Made by a program: the position numbers and the translations under genes. Under the pieces are notes generated by a model that was given only the letters and a program-made list of their open reading frames with translations, was not told the origin of the DNA and made no database searches. This document shows positions 7,946-16,747 of a stretch of 45,441 nt of DNA, in pieces (within the stretch, counting starts at the first letter, position 1; every line of letters starts with the position of its first letter). The stretch comes from Calidifonticultor sp964387355. Lineage in GTDB: Bacteria > Actinomycetota > Humimicrobiia > Humimicrobiales > Humimicrobiaceae. The DNA is taken from contig CAYLWJ010000061.1 of assembly GCA_964387355.1 (NCBI GenBank), positions 1 through 45,441 on the forward strand. The letters are read 5' to 3'.

Positions 7946-9175
7946 TTATTTTTTCATATTTACTAATACCTGCAGCATTTCATCAGATGCAGAAATTATT
8001 TTTGAATTTGCCTGAAAGCCTCTTTGTGCAACAATCATGTCAGCAAACTCTTTTGCTAAATCTACATTAGACATCTCAACAGTTCCAACTATAATTTGTC
8101 CTCTTCCGCCTGAATCTGGAACACCTATTAAAGGAACCCCAGAGTTATTCGACTCAGCAAATAAGCTGTTTCCAACACTTATAAGCCCGCTTGCATTGGT
8201 AAATAATGCTAAAGCAATTTGCCCTAAAACCTTATTTTGACCATTTGAAAACACACCTGTAATTTCTCCATTTCCACCAATGGAAATAGATTGTAGCGTT
8301 CCAGAAACATTACCATTCTGACTTATAGCAGCAGCTGTGGCAGTTGTAGCAAATTGTGTTAAGCCATCTATCTGACCAATTGTACCAAAATTTGGAGTAA
8401 TACTCATTGGATCTGCTCCTGGAGGGCTATATGTAATTGGCCCACCAGTAACTGATGCAAGACTACCATTTGAATTAAATGTTATCACGCCACTGCCAAC
8501 TGCACCTGTTGGTGAAGTAACTTGCCAGCTCCATTCATTATCATCAGTTTTAGTAAATTTAACTGTCAAATCATGAGAATTCCCTTGAGAATCAATAATC
8601 TGTATAGGCGCTATATAATTAGACCCAACACTAGCATCAGATGGTAAATTGCCACTATAGCTAACCCTTGTTGTAGCATTTGGCCTTATTGTCTGATTAA
8701 TAGGTATATTTAGATTAGAAAGTCCAGTATTAGTATTTACTACACCATTACTATCAGCAAGCCAGCCTTGAACTATTGAACCATCAGACGGATTAACAAG
8801 ATTACCACTTGAGTCAAATGCAAAATTACCTGCTCTTGTATAATATACGCCAATGCCTGATTTCAATACAAAAAAACCTTCCCCTTGTATAGCCATATCA
8901 GTAATTTTGCCTGTTGACTGAAGGTTTCCTTGCACAAAATTAAAATCAATACTTGACATTTTTGCACCTAAGCCAACCTGTATGGGGTTCGTCCCGCCAC
9001 TGGTCTCATTTGGTGTTGATGCACCTTTTAATGTTTGGCTAAGCATACTTTGAAAATTTACAGAACTGCTTTTATAGCCAATTGTGTTAATATTGGCTAT
9101 GTTGTTACCAATTACATCCATCATTGTCTGATGAATTTTTAGACCAGATACACCTGAAAACATTGACCTCATCAT
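7946..9175 (-). CDS. flgE: FlgE, flagellar hook protein
   Basis: The 409-residue protein has the rod/hook N-terminal signature (SGLKIHQTMMDVIGNNIANI, then NTIGYK). The flagellar basal body FlaE-type domain follows in the middle (IQIIDSQGNSHDLTVKFTKT). The C-terminal coiled segment is typical (NVDLAKEFADMIVAQRGFQA). FlgE polymerises into the hook outside the cell after export. It lies between the TIGR02530-like gene and flbD. An AAGGAGG motif lies about 12 bases before the start codons ATGATG, further than usual. Confidence 0.95.
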   Translation of the reverse strand: MMRSMFSGVSGLKIHQTMMDVIGNNIANINTIGYKSSSVNFQSMLSQTLKGASTPNETSGGTNPIQVGLGAKMSSIDFNFVQGNLQSTGKITDMAIQGEGFFVLKSGIGVYYTRAGNFAFDSSGNLVNPSDGSIVQGWLADSNGVVNTNTGLSNLNIPINQTIRPNATTRVSYSGNLPSDASVGSNYIAPIQIIDSQGNSHDLTVKFTKTDDNEWSWQVTSPTGAVGSGVITFNSNGSLASVTGGPITYSPPGADPMSITPNFGTIGQIDGLTQFATTATAAAISQNGNVSGTLQSISIGGNGEITGVFSNGQNKVLGQIALALFTNASGLISVGNSLFAESNNSGVPLIGVPDSGGRGQIIVGTVEMSNVDLAKEFADMIVAQRGFQANSKIISASDEMLQVLVNMKK

Positions 9176-9223
9176 TTTTAATCAATCCTCCTTAAGACTT
9201 TAAAATGTTCAATCTTTGTCTTA

Positions 9224-9253
9224 TAGAGCCTTCCTAAAGAGGTCCAGGCTCTA
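9224..9253 (-). other. Stem-loop spanning the stop codon before flgE
   Basis: TAGAGCC (9224-9230) and GGCTCTA (9247-9253) form a perfect 7-bp outer stem, and an inner CCT/AGG pairing is possible. On the minus strand the outer stem begins with the TAG stop of the upstream 147-residue gene. There is no T run, so it is not a typical terminator. It could stabilise or process the flgE message. Confidence 0.45.
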
Positions 9254-9694
9254 CAAAATTATTACTCCATCGACATTTGTTATTACTTTTTCTTTAAAGC
9301 TTTCTTTATCTATAGCAGTTATTACAGTTTTATTTCTTATACTTACTATAAATGCAGTATCATTTAACATAACAACAGAATCTTTAATACCTTTATTTTC
9401 AGCTTTACAAACTGCATTATTTAAACTGCTAATCTCTACTTCAGATAAATTTATGCCTCTTGACGAAATCCTTTCTAAGGCATGCTTTGTAAACTTTAAA
9501 GAATTGTTCAACTCATTTACAAACCTCTTATCAGGCTCACTTTTAGTAAAAGTCTCTATAAGTTCGCTTTTGAAATCTGTATTTATACCATTAATACTTT
9601 CCGGTTTAGTGTTGCTATGATAAGATTTGGGTTTGTATACTAAGCCACCTGTATTTATATTTTTTATATTATTTAATGATTCGATTCCCTTCAT
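9251..9694 (-). CDS. TIGR02530-like flagellar operon protein
   Basis: The 147-residue protein has a conserved C-terminal half: KFTKHALERISSRGINLSE, then a segment with VVMLNDTAFIVSIRNKTVIT and an ending with NVDGVIIL. This matches the uncharacterised flagellar operon protein family found between flgD and flgE in Firmicutes and related bacteria (TIGR02530-type). The N-terminal ~55 residues are polar and variable. No catalytic motif is visible. Its position suggests a role in hook assembly, but the function is unknown. The family name is from memory, not a search. Confidence 0.78.
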   Translation of the reverse strand: MKGIESLNNIKNINTGGLVYKPKSYHSNTKPESINGINTDFKSELIETFTKSEPDKRFVNELNNSLKFTKHALERISSRGINLSEVEISSLNNAVCKAENKGIKDSVVMLNDTAFIVSIRNKTVITAIDKESFKEKVITNVDGVIIL

Positions 9695-9720
9695 AATTTA
9701 CCTCTAATACTTTCTCATAA

Positions 9721-10179
9721 TTACTCTGAGTTATTATTTTCTGTAATAGTTTCTGACTGTTTTATACTTGTTACCCAGCTTGGTGCCACCATATTTCCAT
9801 CAACATACAACCATACTAGCCCATCAGCTCTTACAAGTTTTTCAACCAAACCGCTTTTTAATTCACCTGAGCTGTCAAGCCACTCTATATTTTTTCCCAA
9901 AAAACTATTTGTATAAGTTAAGTCATAAAGCTGAGTTAAAGTCTGGAAGCTTTGGTTTAACTCCATAATCTGCTCAAGAATATTAAACTGTGCTGCTTGT
10001 CCCATGAAATCAAAATTAGTTACAGGAGAAAGCGGGTCCTGGTATTTTAACTGTGCTGTTATTAACTTTAGGAAATCATATTTTGAGACACCGCCGTAAG
10101 AACTGCTAGGTATTGCTTTTATTGTATTGCTTGACCTCAATTCTGAATTTTGATTTAATGAGCTTATCGAATTAATCAT
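9721..10179 (-). CDS. flgD: FlgD, hook assembly scaffolding protein (short form)
   Basis: The 152-residue protein contains the conserved FlgD N-terminal core KYDFLKLITAQLKYQDPLSP and the FMGQAAQFNILEQI segment. A short Tudor-like part follows (GKNIEWLDSSGELKSGLVEK). It lacks the larger C-terminal Ig-like domain of enterobacterial FlgD (about 230 residues) and resembles the short Bacillus-type form. FlgD caps the growing hook and is removed later. It starts 43 bases after fliK with a good AAGGAGG ribosome binding site. Confidence 0.92.
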   Translation of the reverse strand: MINSISSLNQNSELRSSNTIKAIPSSSYGGVSKYDFLKLITAQLKYQDPLSPVTNFDFMGQAAQFNILEQIMELNQSFQTLTQLYDLTYTNSFLGKNIEWLDSSGELKSGLVEKLVRADGLVWLYVDGNMVAPSWVTSIKQSETITENNNSE

Positions 10180-10222
10180 TTCTCACCTCCTTAAAATTTT
10201 TTCTTTCAAAGTTTTTCACTTT

Positions 10223-11722
10223 TCAAACTAATTTGTTTATGTAATAGGAATTTTCTTTACCAATATTTAAAATATCCAGACTTATATCAGAGCTAATATT
10301 GTCCAACTTCAGCTGCGTGGAGTCATGATTCCTGAGATATTGATCCTTTTTTCTTTCACCAAAATACATCAAATACAAATTATTTTCATTGTTTTGGTTA
10401 TTTTGCTGAACTTCTACTATCAACTTATTAATAATTAAGCCACTTTCAGTTAGCCCGTCTTTTAAAATCTGAATATTTTCTTGAAGAACCCTATTTACAT
10501 AACTCTCTGATGTCTTAATTAAAATGTTGATTTTTAAACCTTCGTTAATTACTTCAATTTTTAATTTTCCAAGATATTCAGGCTCAAGACTTAACTCAAT
10601 CTTATTTATTGCATGGTTTTTTAAAATTTTTAATGAATCAGGCAAAAAAGTTCTTATTTGTTCAATAAATTTATTTTCACTTATAAAAGACATACTGCCA
10701 TTAATTATATTTTCACCAAGTTCGGTAGTTTCAATAGCTGAAGTTATATCATTAAAATTACTTTTAAAGTTAAATGGCCTGGTGTCTTTTAAGCGAATTT
10801 TAGCCTGTCCATTTTCAACAGCATTTATGTCTTGGTATTTATTGTCTTTTTGCCTAAATGTGATACTTGTTTTATTTTGCAGATTTTCACTTTCCAGATT
10901 AAAAGTTTTATCAGTCTTGAAGCCTTCAGTCTCTTTTAAAGTTGTATTTAACGAATATTCCTGCAGACCCGCTTTTTTTGCAATATTTGTAGTAACGCTT
11001 GAAACTATAGGACCAATACCATTATCTGTTTTAACTTTATTAACCAGACTAGATTCACTTTCATGTAGTCCATATTCTTTTAGCAAATAGGAATTAGACG
11101 ATTGTGATAATGCTACAAAATTGCTATAAATATTTCTGCTTTTATTATTATTTTCTAATTTGTTTGCACTTATTTGCCCTGTATTTTTAACACTAAAAGC
11201 ATAATTTTTATTTAGCACATCATTTTCTGCAGAAAAATCTTTATCATTTAAGAGACTATTGTCTGTATAAAATATAGCAGATGCTTTTCCATAGTTTTTA
11301 CCTATATTTAAACCAACTGTTGCTTTGGCAGTATTTTCTTCTTCTAAAACTGAGATAAAAGATTTTCTGCTTTCAGATAATCCAATAATTTTACCTTTAT
11401 TTTTGTTTATTCTACCTAAATTATTTATAACATCTAATTCCTTTAAAATACCAGAATTATTATTAGTCTTTTTATTTTTTTTCTCCAAACTTAAAACTTC
11501 ACTTTCAGCACTGAAATCAGCATTATTTTCCTTTGGTTTTTTACTCATTAACGTCAAGTTAAAATTATTTAACCCTGTCTGTAAATCTAGTAATAAATTT
11601 GGAGAAATAAATTTGGATATAAATGCAAAAAACAGGTCTGTTTTATTTCTTTTATTACCTTCTGGCCTTTTAGATATAGTATTATCCTGACTGTAAAAAT
11701 TATTCACCGTTTCTAATCTCAT
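10223..11722 (-). CDS. fliK: FliK, hook-length control protein
   Basis: The 499-residue protein has a long, polar, low-complexity N-terminal part of about 370 residues rich in Asn, Lys and Ser, as expected for the FliK ruler region. A C-terminal hook-length domain follows: KIELSLEPEYLGKLKIEV, then a helix region with VLQENIQILKDGLTESGL. FliK measures hook length and switches FlhB specificity. Position between the lytic transglycosylase and flgD fits. The N-terminus has no recognisable domain. Confidence 0.88.
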   Translation of the reverse strand: MRLETVNNFYSQDNTISKRPEGNKRNKTDLFFAFISKFISPNLLLDLQTGLNNFNLTLMSKKPKENNADFSAESEVLSLEKKNKKTNNNSGILKELDVINNLGRINKNKGKIIGLSESRKSFISVLEEENTAKATVGLNIGKNYGKASAIFYTDNSLLNDKDFSAENDVLNKNYAFSVKNTGQISANKLENNNKSRNIYSNFVALSQSSNSYLLKEYGLHESESSLVNKVKTDNGIGPIVSSVTTNIAKKAGLQEYSLNTTLKETEGFKTDKTFNLESENLQNKTSITFRQKDNKYQDINAVENGQAKIRLKDTRPFNFKSNFNDITSAIETTELGENIINGSMSFISENKFIEQIRTFLPDSLKILKNHAINKIELSLEPEYLGKLKIEVINEGLKINILIKTSESYVNRVLQENIQILKDGLTESGLIINKLIVEVQQNNQNNENNLYLMYFGERKKDQYLRNHDSTQLKLDNISSDISLDILNIGKENSYYINKLV

Positions 11723-11808
11723 TTTACACCTCCTTTCTTTTAATGTTATTAATATTTATTGTTTATTTTTTTATTGCTTTAACTATAGCCACCTCCCTTC
11801 TTTTTCAT

Positions 11809-12780
11809 TTAAACCTGTGTATTTTTGTTTTTTTCTTCTTCATAAATTGATAAAACATTGGCAACAAAATTTTGTGTCTCTTCAATTGGTGGAACATCAT
11901 TATACTCTTTGACTTTCCCCAAACCAGCATTATAGGCTGCTAGTGCCAATCTTAAATCTCCATTAAAACTTTCAATAAGCTGCTTAATCAGTTTAATCCC
12001 TCCACAAAGATTCTGGTAAATATCATAAGGGTCTAACACGCCTAATCCCTTTGCTGTTGCAGGCATCAATTGCATTAGCCCAATTGCACCTGCTTTCGAA
12101 ACAGCATTTGGGTTAAAATTAGACTCTATTTTTATTATTGCATTTATAAGATTATGGTCTACTCCAAACTCTTCACCTAGTCTTTTAGTTAAATTAATAA
12201 CACCATTAAAAAGATTTAAGTCTTTTATTCCAGAAATAAGCTTGCTGCTAAAACTTTCTAAACCACGAATATTATTACTATTACTATTCTCATCATCATT
12301 ATTGCTGTTAATATTATCAGTACTTATATTAGAATAGATACCTGCGTCTAAATTATTTATATTTTGGTCGTTTGACACTTTTTCAGTTAAGATTTGTTCA
12401 TTTAAAATTTCTTTTCCCTGCAGTACTTTATTATTATTTAATAAGCTTTTTATGGCATTAATGCTGCTTACTTCATTTAGACCTGATATTAAATACTCTG
12501 AAATAAAATCAGAGTCTTTGTTAGTATCATAATTTAAATATCTAGAATCTTTTAAAATATTATATTCATATTGAGGCTGAATATTATTTATTATAGAACT
12601 GTTTAAGTTGCTTAAAAAATTACTTTTAATATGTCCAGCAAGAAGGCTTTTAAATTCAATATTATTGTTTGAAGCCAAATTTTTTATTTTATTTAATCTG
12701 CTTTCAATATAGTTTATTCTGGCATCAAGCCTATCCATGACACTATTAATATTTAAATCAGATTTAATATAGCTAACCAT
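11809..12780 (-). CDS. Flagellar-operon lytic transglycosylase (SLT family)
   Basis: The 323-residue protein has a C-terminal soluble-lytic-transglycosylase domain from about residue 205. It has the catalytic glutamate Glu219 (AIIKIESNFNPNAVS), the GAIGLMQLMP motif and the LALAAYNAG motif. This domain cleaves peptidoglycan glycan strands. The N-terminal ~200 residues are Asn-rich and start with a short coiled segment; there is no Sec signal peptide. The start overlaps the fliJ end by 8 bases. A separate rod-binding FlgJ-like protein is encoded at 32608. The pair may do together what two-domain FlgJ does elsewhere, with this enzyme exported through the flagellar system, which is inference. Confidence 0.88.
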   Translation of the reverse strand: MVSYIKSDLNINSVMDRLDARINYIESRLNKIKNLASNNNIEFKSLLAGHIKSNFLSNLNSSIINNIQPQYEYNILKDSRYLNYDTNKDSDFISEYLISGLNEVSSINAIKSLLNNNKVLQGKEILNEQILTEKVSNDQNINNLDAGIYSNISTDNINSNNDDENSNSNNIRGLESFSSKLISGIKDLNLFNGVINLTKRLGEEFGVDHNLINAIIKIESNFNPNAVSKAGAIGLMQLMPATAKGLGVLDPYDIYQNLCGGIKLIKQLIESFNGDLRLALAAYNAGLGKVKEYNDVPPIEETQNFVANVLSIYEEEKNKNTQV

Positions 12781-13240
12781 TTATTCCCTGCCTGTTTGTT
12801 TCAAAAAAAAACTTTTGAATAACCAAATCATCAATAATTTTTTGATTTTTTTCATTTAATGACTTTAAAAATATTGAATACTGCTTTTCTTTTAACTTAT
12901 TTATAATTTTCTTTTCAATGTTATTTTTTAATATTTCATCTTTTTTCTTCATTATTGAATTATTAATCAGTTCAAGAATTTTAACCTGCTTGTTTATTAA
13001 TTCATTTAAGTAATCGATATATTTATTACAATCCAAAACTTTCTTTGTCTTAACTTCTTTACTAAGAGCGTCATTTAATTCTTTTTTTGTAAAATTTAAC
13101 TCCTCAACAAGAAAATTATATTTTTCTATTTCCTCGTTTAGCTTTGCAATAAGCTTAGATAAATCCTGCTTGAGAAGTTCTTCTTTAAACTCTTTTAGAT
13201 CAATTACGCTTTGAAGATTAAATTTAAATTTTTTTACCAT
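12773..13240 (-). CDS. fliJ: FliJ, flagellar export chaperone-like coiled-coil protein
   Basis: The 155-residue protein is almost entirely charged coiled coil (FKFNLQSVIDLKEFKEELLK at the start), the typical FliJ size and form. FliJ sits in the centre of the FliI ATPase ring and interacts with FlhA. Sequence identity in this family is low; position after fliI is the main support. It overlaps the next gene by 8 bases, which suggests translational coupling. Confidence 0.85.
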   Translation of the reverse strand: MVKKFKFNLQSVIDLKEFKEELLKQDLSKLIAKLNEEIEKYNFLVEELNFTKKELNDALSKEVKTKKVLDCNKYIDYLNELINKQVKILELINNSIMKKKDEILKNNIEKKIINKLKEKQYSIFLKSLNEKNQKIIDDLVIQKFFFETNRQGING

Positions 13241-13354
13241 TTAATATATACCTCTTTTATTGTCATAGCTCTAGTCACAACATCTTAATTTCAATAGCTT
13301 CAACAATTTACATTTAACAATTCCGCTTAAATCAATCTTTTACTTTCTCTAAAA

Positions 13355-14734
13355 TTATTTAGTATTAATTAAACTTTTTCTTAAATCTTCTGGAAGTATT
13401 TCAATAAGTTTTTTTATACTAGAATCAAACGTCTCCTTTTCACTAATTTCTTGTCTTAAAAAAGAATTAATTTTATCCATTAGTCCAACAGCTATATCAA
13501 GTTTAGGGTTGCTTCCAGGTGAATAAGCGCCAACATCAATTAAATCCTTAGATTTTCTATAGACAGCAAGAAAATCTTTAATGGTATCTGCTGTTTTTTT
13601 ATGAAGGGCAGTTACAACATCAGTCATTAACCTTGACACACTGCTTAAAACATCAATTGGAGGATAATGGTTAAGATTAGCCAATTCCCTTGAGAGCACA
13701 ATGTGGCCGTCTAAAATAGCTCTAACCGCGTCAGAAATTGGCTCATCCATATCATCACCCTCAACTAAAACTGTATAAATGCCTGTAATAGAACCCTTCT
13801 CATCAGTACCTGCTCTTTCTAGAAGCTTTGGCAATTCTGAAAACACTGATGGCGTATAACCTTTACTTGTTGGTGGCTCACCTATTGAAAGACCAATTTC
13901 TCTTTTAGCCATACAAAATCTCGTAATTGAATCTAACATCAGATTAACGTCATATCCTTTACTTCTATAATATTCTGCAATGGTAGTTGCCACATAAGCA
14001 CCCTTAACACGAAGTAAAGCTGCTTCATCAGATGTAACAGCTACAACCACACTTTTTTTTATGCCTTCTTCACCAAGATCTTTCTCAATAAACTCTCTTA
14101 CCTCTCTTCCTCTTTCACCAATTAATGCAATTACATTTATATCTGCATTAGTATTTCTAGCTATAGAACCTAAAAGCGTAGATTTTCCAACTCCACTTCC
14201 TGCAAAAATCCCAATCCTTTGCCCTTTTCCAACAGTTAATAACCCATCTATTGCTCTAATTCCCAGACAAATTGGCTCTGTAATTCTTTTTCTTTTTAAA
14301 ACTGAAGGCGGCTTATTATACACAGGAAGTTCAACTTCGCTTACTATCTCACCTTTATTGTCTATTGGCTCTCCAAACCCATTTAATATTCTTCCTAACA
14401 AATTTTTCCCAACCTTTATACTTAAAACTTTACCTGTAGAAATTACACTGCATCCAGGATGTATATTTCCAATATCTCCAATTGGCATAAGCAGTACTCT
14501 ATTATTTCTAAAACCTACTACTTCTGCCAAAACTTTTTTTGAAGTCCTCCCTGTTATAACTTCACATATTTCACCAATACCAACATCAGGACCGGTTGAT
14601 TCTATAACCAAACCAATAACCTGAGTAACTCTACCGTTTAATGGAATTAAATTGGTATTTTTTATAATATTAAAATATTTGTCTAAATTTATTCCCTCTT
14701 CAGTATTATCTTTTAATTCTTCTGTGCTTAACAT
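13355..14734 (-). CDS. fliI: FliI, flagellar export ATPase
   Basis: The 459-residue protein is a full FliI-type ATPase related to F1 beta. The Walker A motif (AGSGVGKST, residues 178-186), the GERGREVREF motif from about 205, LMLDSITRFCMAKREI as the Walker B region, and SELPKLLERAG are all present. FliI energises substrate delivery to the export gate and binds FliH and FliJ. It follows fliH by 21 bases. All catalytic elements appear intact. Confidence 0.97.
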   Translation of the reverse strand: MLSTEELKDNTEEGINLDKYFNIIKNTNLIPLNGRVTQVIGLVIESTGPDVGIGEICEVITGRTSKKVLAEVVGFRNNRVLLMPIGDIGNIHPGCSVISTGKVLSIKVGKNLLGRILNGFGEPIDNKGEIVSEVELPVYNKPPSVLKRKRITEPICLGIRAIDGLLTVGKGQRIGIFAGSGVGKSTLLGSIARNTNADINVIALIGERGREVREFIEKDLGEEGIKKSVVVAVTSDEAALLRVKGAYVATTIAEYYRSKGYDVNLMLDSITRFCMAKREIGLSIGEPPTSKGYTPSVFSELPKLLERAGTDEKGSITGIYTVLVEGDDMDEPISDAVRAILDGHIVLSRELANLNHYPPIDVLSSVSRLMTDVVTALHKKTADTIKDFLAVYRKSKDLIDVGAYSPGSNPKLDIAVGLMDKINSFLRQEISEKETFDSSIKKLIEILPEDLRKSLINTK

Positions 14735-14755
14735 TTTGGTATTTCCTTATTGAAC

Positions 14756-15550
14756 TTACTGGATAAATTTATTTTCAACATTATCAAATAATACTCTATT
14801 AACTATTTTAAATTGACTAGAGGGCTGGGTATCAATATTGCCATTTTCAGTTTCAATAATACAGCCACCTTTCTCAACTCTTTTATCTTCTAAAAACTTT
14901 ACGTCATCAAAACTTTCAATAATATCTTTGATTTCTTCTTTATTTGATTTCAAATATTCATAATCCTCAGGATTTAAATAAATTATCAGCTTTCCTAAAC
15001 TGCTAATTTGTTTTACTGCAAAATTAATTGTACTTATTATTAAATTTGGTTCTAATTTTATCTTTTGTCTAACTATTTTTTCAGCAATATATTGCGAAAG
15101 CTTTAAGATTTCTGGTTCAGCTTTTTTTATTATTTCTTTTTTATGATCTTCCATTGCAAGCCTAAATTGATTTAGCAAATCAAATTCCCTTCTAAACTTT
15201 TCTAATGCTTCATTATAACCTTGCTGCCAGCCCTCTTTATATCCCTCCTCCTTTAATTTTAAAAAAATGCTATTTTTATCCTTTTCAAAGTTACTTCCCA
15301 TAACCTCTTCAGATAATGACTGAGTAATATCTTTATTATCATTTTCAATTCTTTCAATTTCTAAACTTTTTTCATCAATTTTTTCTTTGCTAACAGCATC
15401 TTCATTAAATAAAAACTGGTTTACATCTTTTACAGCAGTTTTATTAAAAAATGACTGCTGGATTTTAAACTCTTCAAACTCAAAAGCTTTGAAAGATGAG
15501 CCATTTAATTTACTTTTAGAGCCTTTACTGTCTTTCTTTATAATTCGCAT
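14756..15550 (-). CDS. fliH: FliH, flagellar export ATPase regulator
   Basis: The 264-residue protein has an acidic and variable N-terminus, a central GYKEGWQQGYNEALEKFRRE segment with the Gly-spaced helix typical of FliH, and a C-terminal VATP-synthase-delta-like domain. That domain ends with KGGCIIETENGNIDTQPSS. FliH tethers FliI to the C-ring through FliN. Position between fliG and fliI is standard. Confidence 0.9.
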   Translation of the reverse strand: MRIIKKDSKGSKSKLNGSSFKAFEFEEFKIQQSFFNKTAVKDVNQFLFNEDAVSKEKIDEKSLEIERIENDNKDITQSLSEEVMGSNFEKDKNSIFLKLKEEGYKEGWQQGYNEALEKFRREFDLLNQFRLAMEDHKKEIIKKAEPEILKLSQYIAEKIVRQKIKLEPNLIISTINFAVKQISSLGKLIIYLNPEDYEYLKSNKEEIKDIIESFDDVKFLEDKRVEKGGCIIETENGNIDTQPSSQFKIVNRVLFDNVENKFIQ

Positions 15551-15641
15551 TGTATTTTAAAAAATAAATCTTTTTTATTTAAAAATTAATGACCAATTCT
15601 CAATTATCTATTTTATTTAATCTATTCTATTTACATTACTT

Positions 15642-16655
15642 TTATATTACTATTTGTTCATTTCCCCTTGCTATTATTATCTCACCAGAGTCCTCTAAGC
15701 TCCTTATGGTATTTACAATCGACTGCTGTGCAGCCTCAACATCTACAAGTCTTAAAGGCCCAATTGCTTCCATGTCTTCCTGTATTATTAAAGCTGCTCT
15801 TTCACTCATATTTTTAAAAATTTTATTTTTTACCTCTTTAGATGAACCTTTTAAAGCTCTGACAAGAATCTGAGTATCAATATCTTTTAAAAGTCTTTGA
15901 ATTGCCCTATCGTCTAACTTAAGGATATCTTCAAATACAAATAATAATTTTCTCACTTCTTCAGCAAGTTCTTTATCTTTTTCTTCAAGAGAGCTTAGTA
16001 TTGCTTTTTCTGAACTTCTATCAACCTGGTTTAAAATATTTACTATAGTTTCTACACCGCTTACTGTACTTATATTTTGGCTGCCTAAATTTTTAATCTT
16101 GTTAGCTAAGAGTTCTTCAACTTTTTTTATAAACTCAGGCGACGTCTTTTCAGTTTTAGCAATTCTAACACCAACATCTGCTTGCAGCTCTGGGCTCAAA
16201 GAGCATAAGACTTTAGCAGCAACGTCAGGCGGCAAATAAGAATGTATAAGAGCAATAATTTGGGGATGTTCATTTTTAATTAAATTAACTAAAATTTCTG
16301 GCTCAATGTCTTTTAAAAACTTAAATGGGCCAGTGCTTAAATTTCTTATTAACCTTTCAGACATTTTTTGCGCCTTGTCTTTACCAAAAGCCTTTTCTAT
16401 CACTTCTTGAGCATAATTTAATCCACCAGAGTCAAAACTCTCTATTGTAACAAAGTCTTCATAAAAGTCCCTTAACACAGATTCTTTTTGATCTATAGGT
16501 ATATCTTTATAATTTGCTATTTCAATTGCTATTTCTTCTACTTCCTCTTCAGTTAAATAACTCATTATTTTTGAAGCAATTTCAGGCCCAACTGTAATTA
16601 GAAAAATAGCTGCTTTTTTAATCCCTGCTACACTTTTTGAAATAACACCTTGCAT
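15642..16655 (-). CDS. fliG: FliG, flagellar motor switch protein
   Basis: The 337-residue protein has all three FliG domains. The N-terminal FliF-binding domain is present, the middle domain carries the EHPQ motif (residues 129-132), and the C-terminal torque domain has LDDRAIQRLLKDID and MSERAALIIQEDMEAIGP with the charged residues that contact MotA. FliG is the torque-generating ring of the switch. It lies 92 bases after fliF. No domain appears truncated. Confidence 0.97.
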   Translation of the reverse strand: MQGVISKSVAGIKKAAIFLITVGPEIASKIMSYLTEEEVEEIAIEIANYKDIPIDQKESVLRDFYEDFVTIESFDSGGLNYAQEVIEKAFGKDKAQKMSERLIRNLSTGPFKFLKDIEPEILVNLIKNEHPQIIALIHSYLPPDVAAKVLCSLSPELQADVGVRIAKTEKTSPEFIKKVEELLANKIKNLGSQNISTVSGVETIVNILNQVDRSSEKAILSSLEEKDKELAEEVRKLLFVFEDILKLDDRAIQRLLKDIDTQILVRALKGSSKEVKNKIFKNMSERAALIIQEDMEAIGPLRLVDVEAAQQSIVNTIRSLEDSGEIIIARGNEQIVI

Positions 16656-16747
16656 AAAATACCCCTATATTGTCCCTAAATAACTTTTAATGTAATAATT
16701 CTTAATATTTTTTTAATTAACACTTATTTCATTATTTAATTATAAAA

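Noticed and set aside
10524..11690. Plus-strand reading frames opposite fliK
   Set aside because: They are hydrophobic shadow frames of a low-complexity gene, without start signals.
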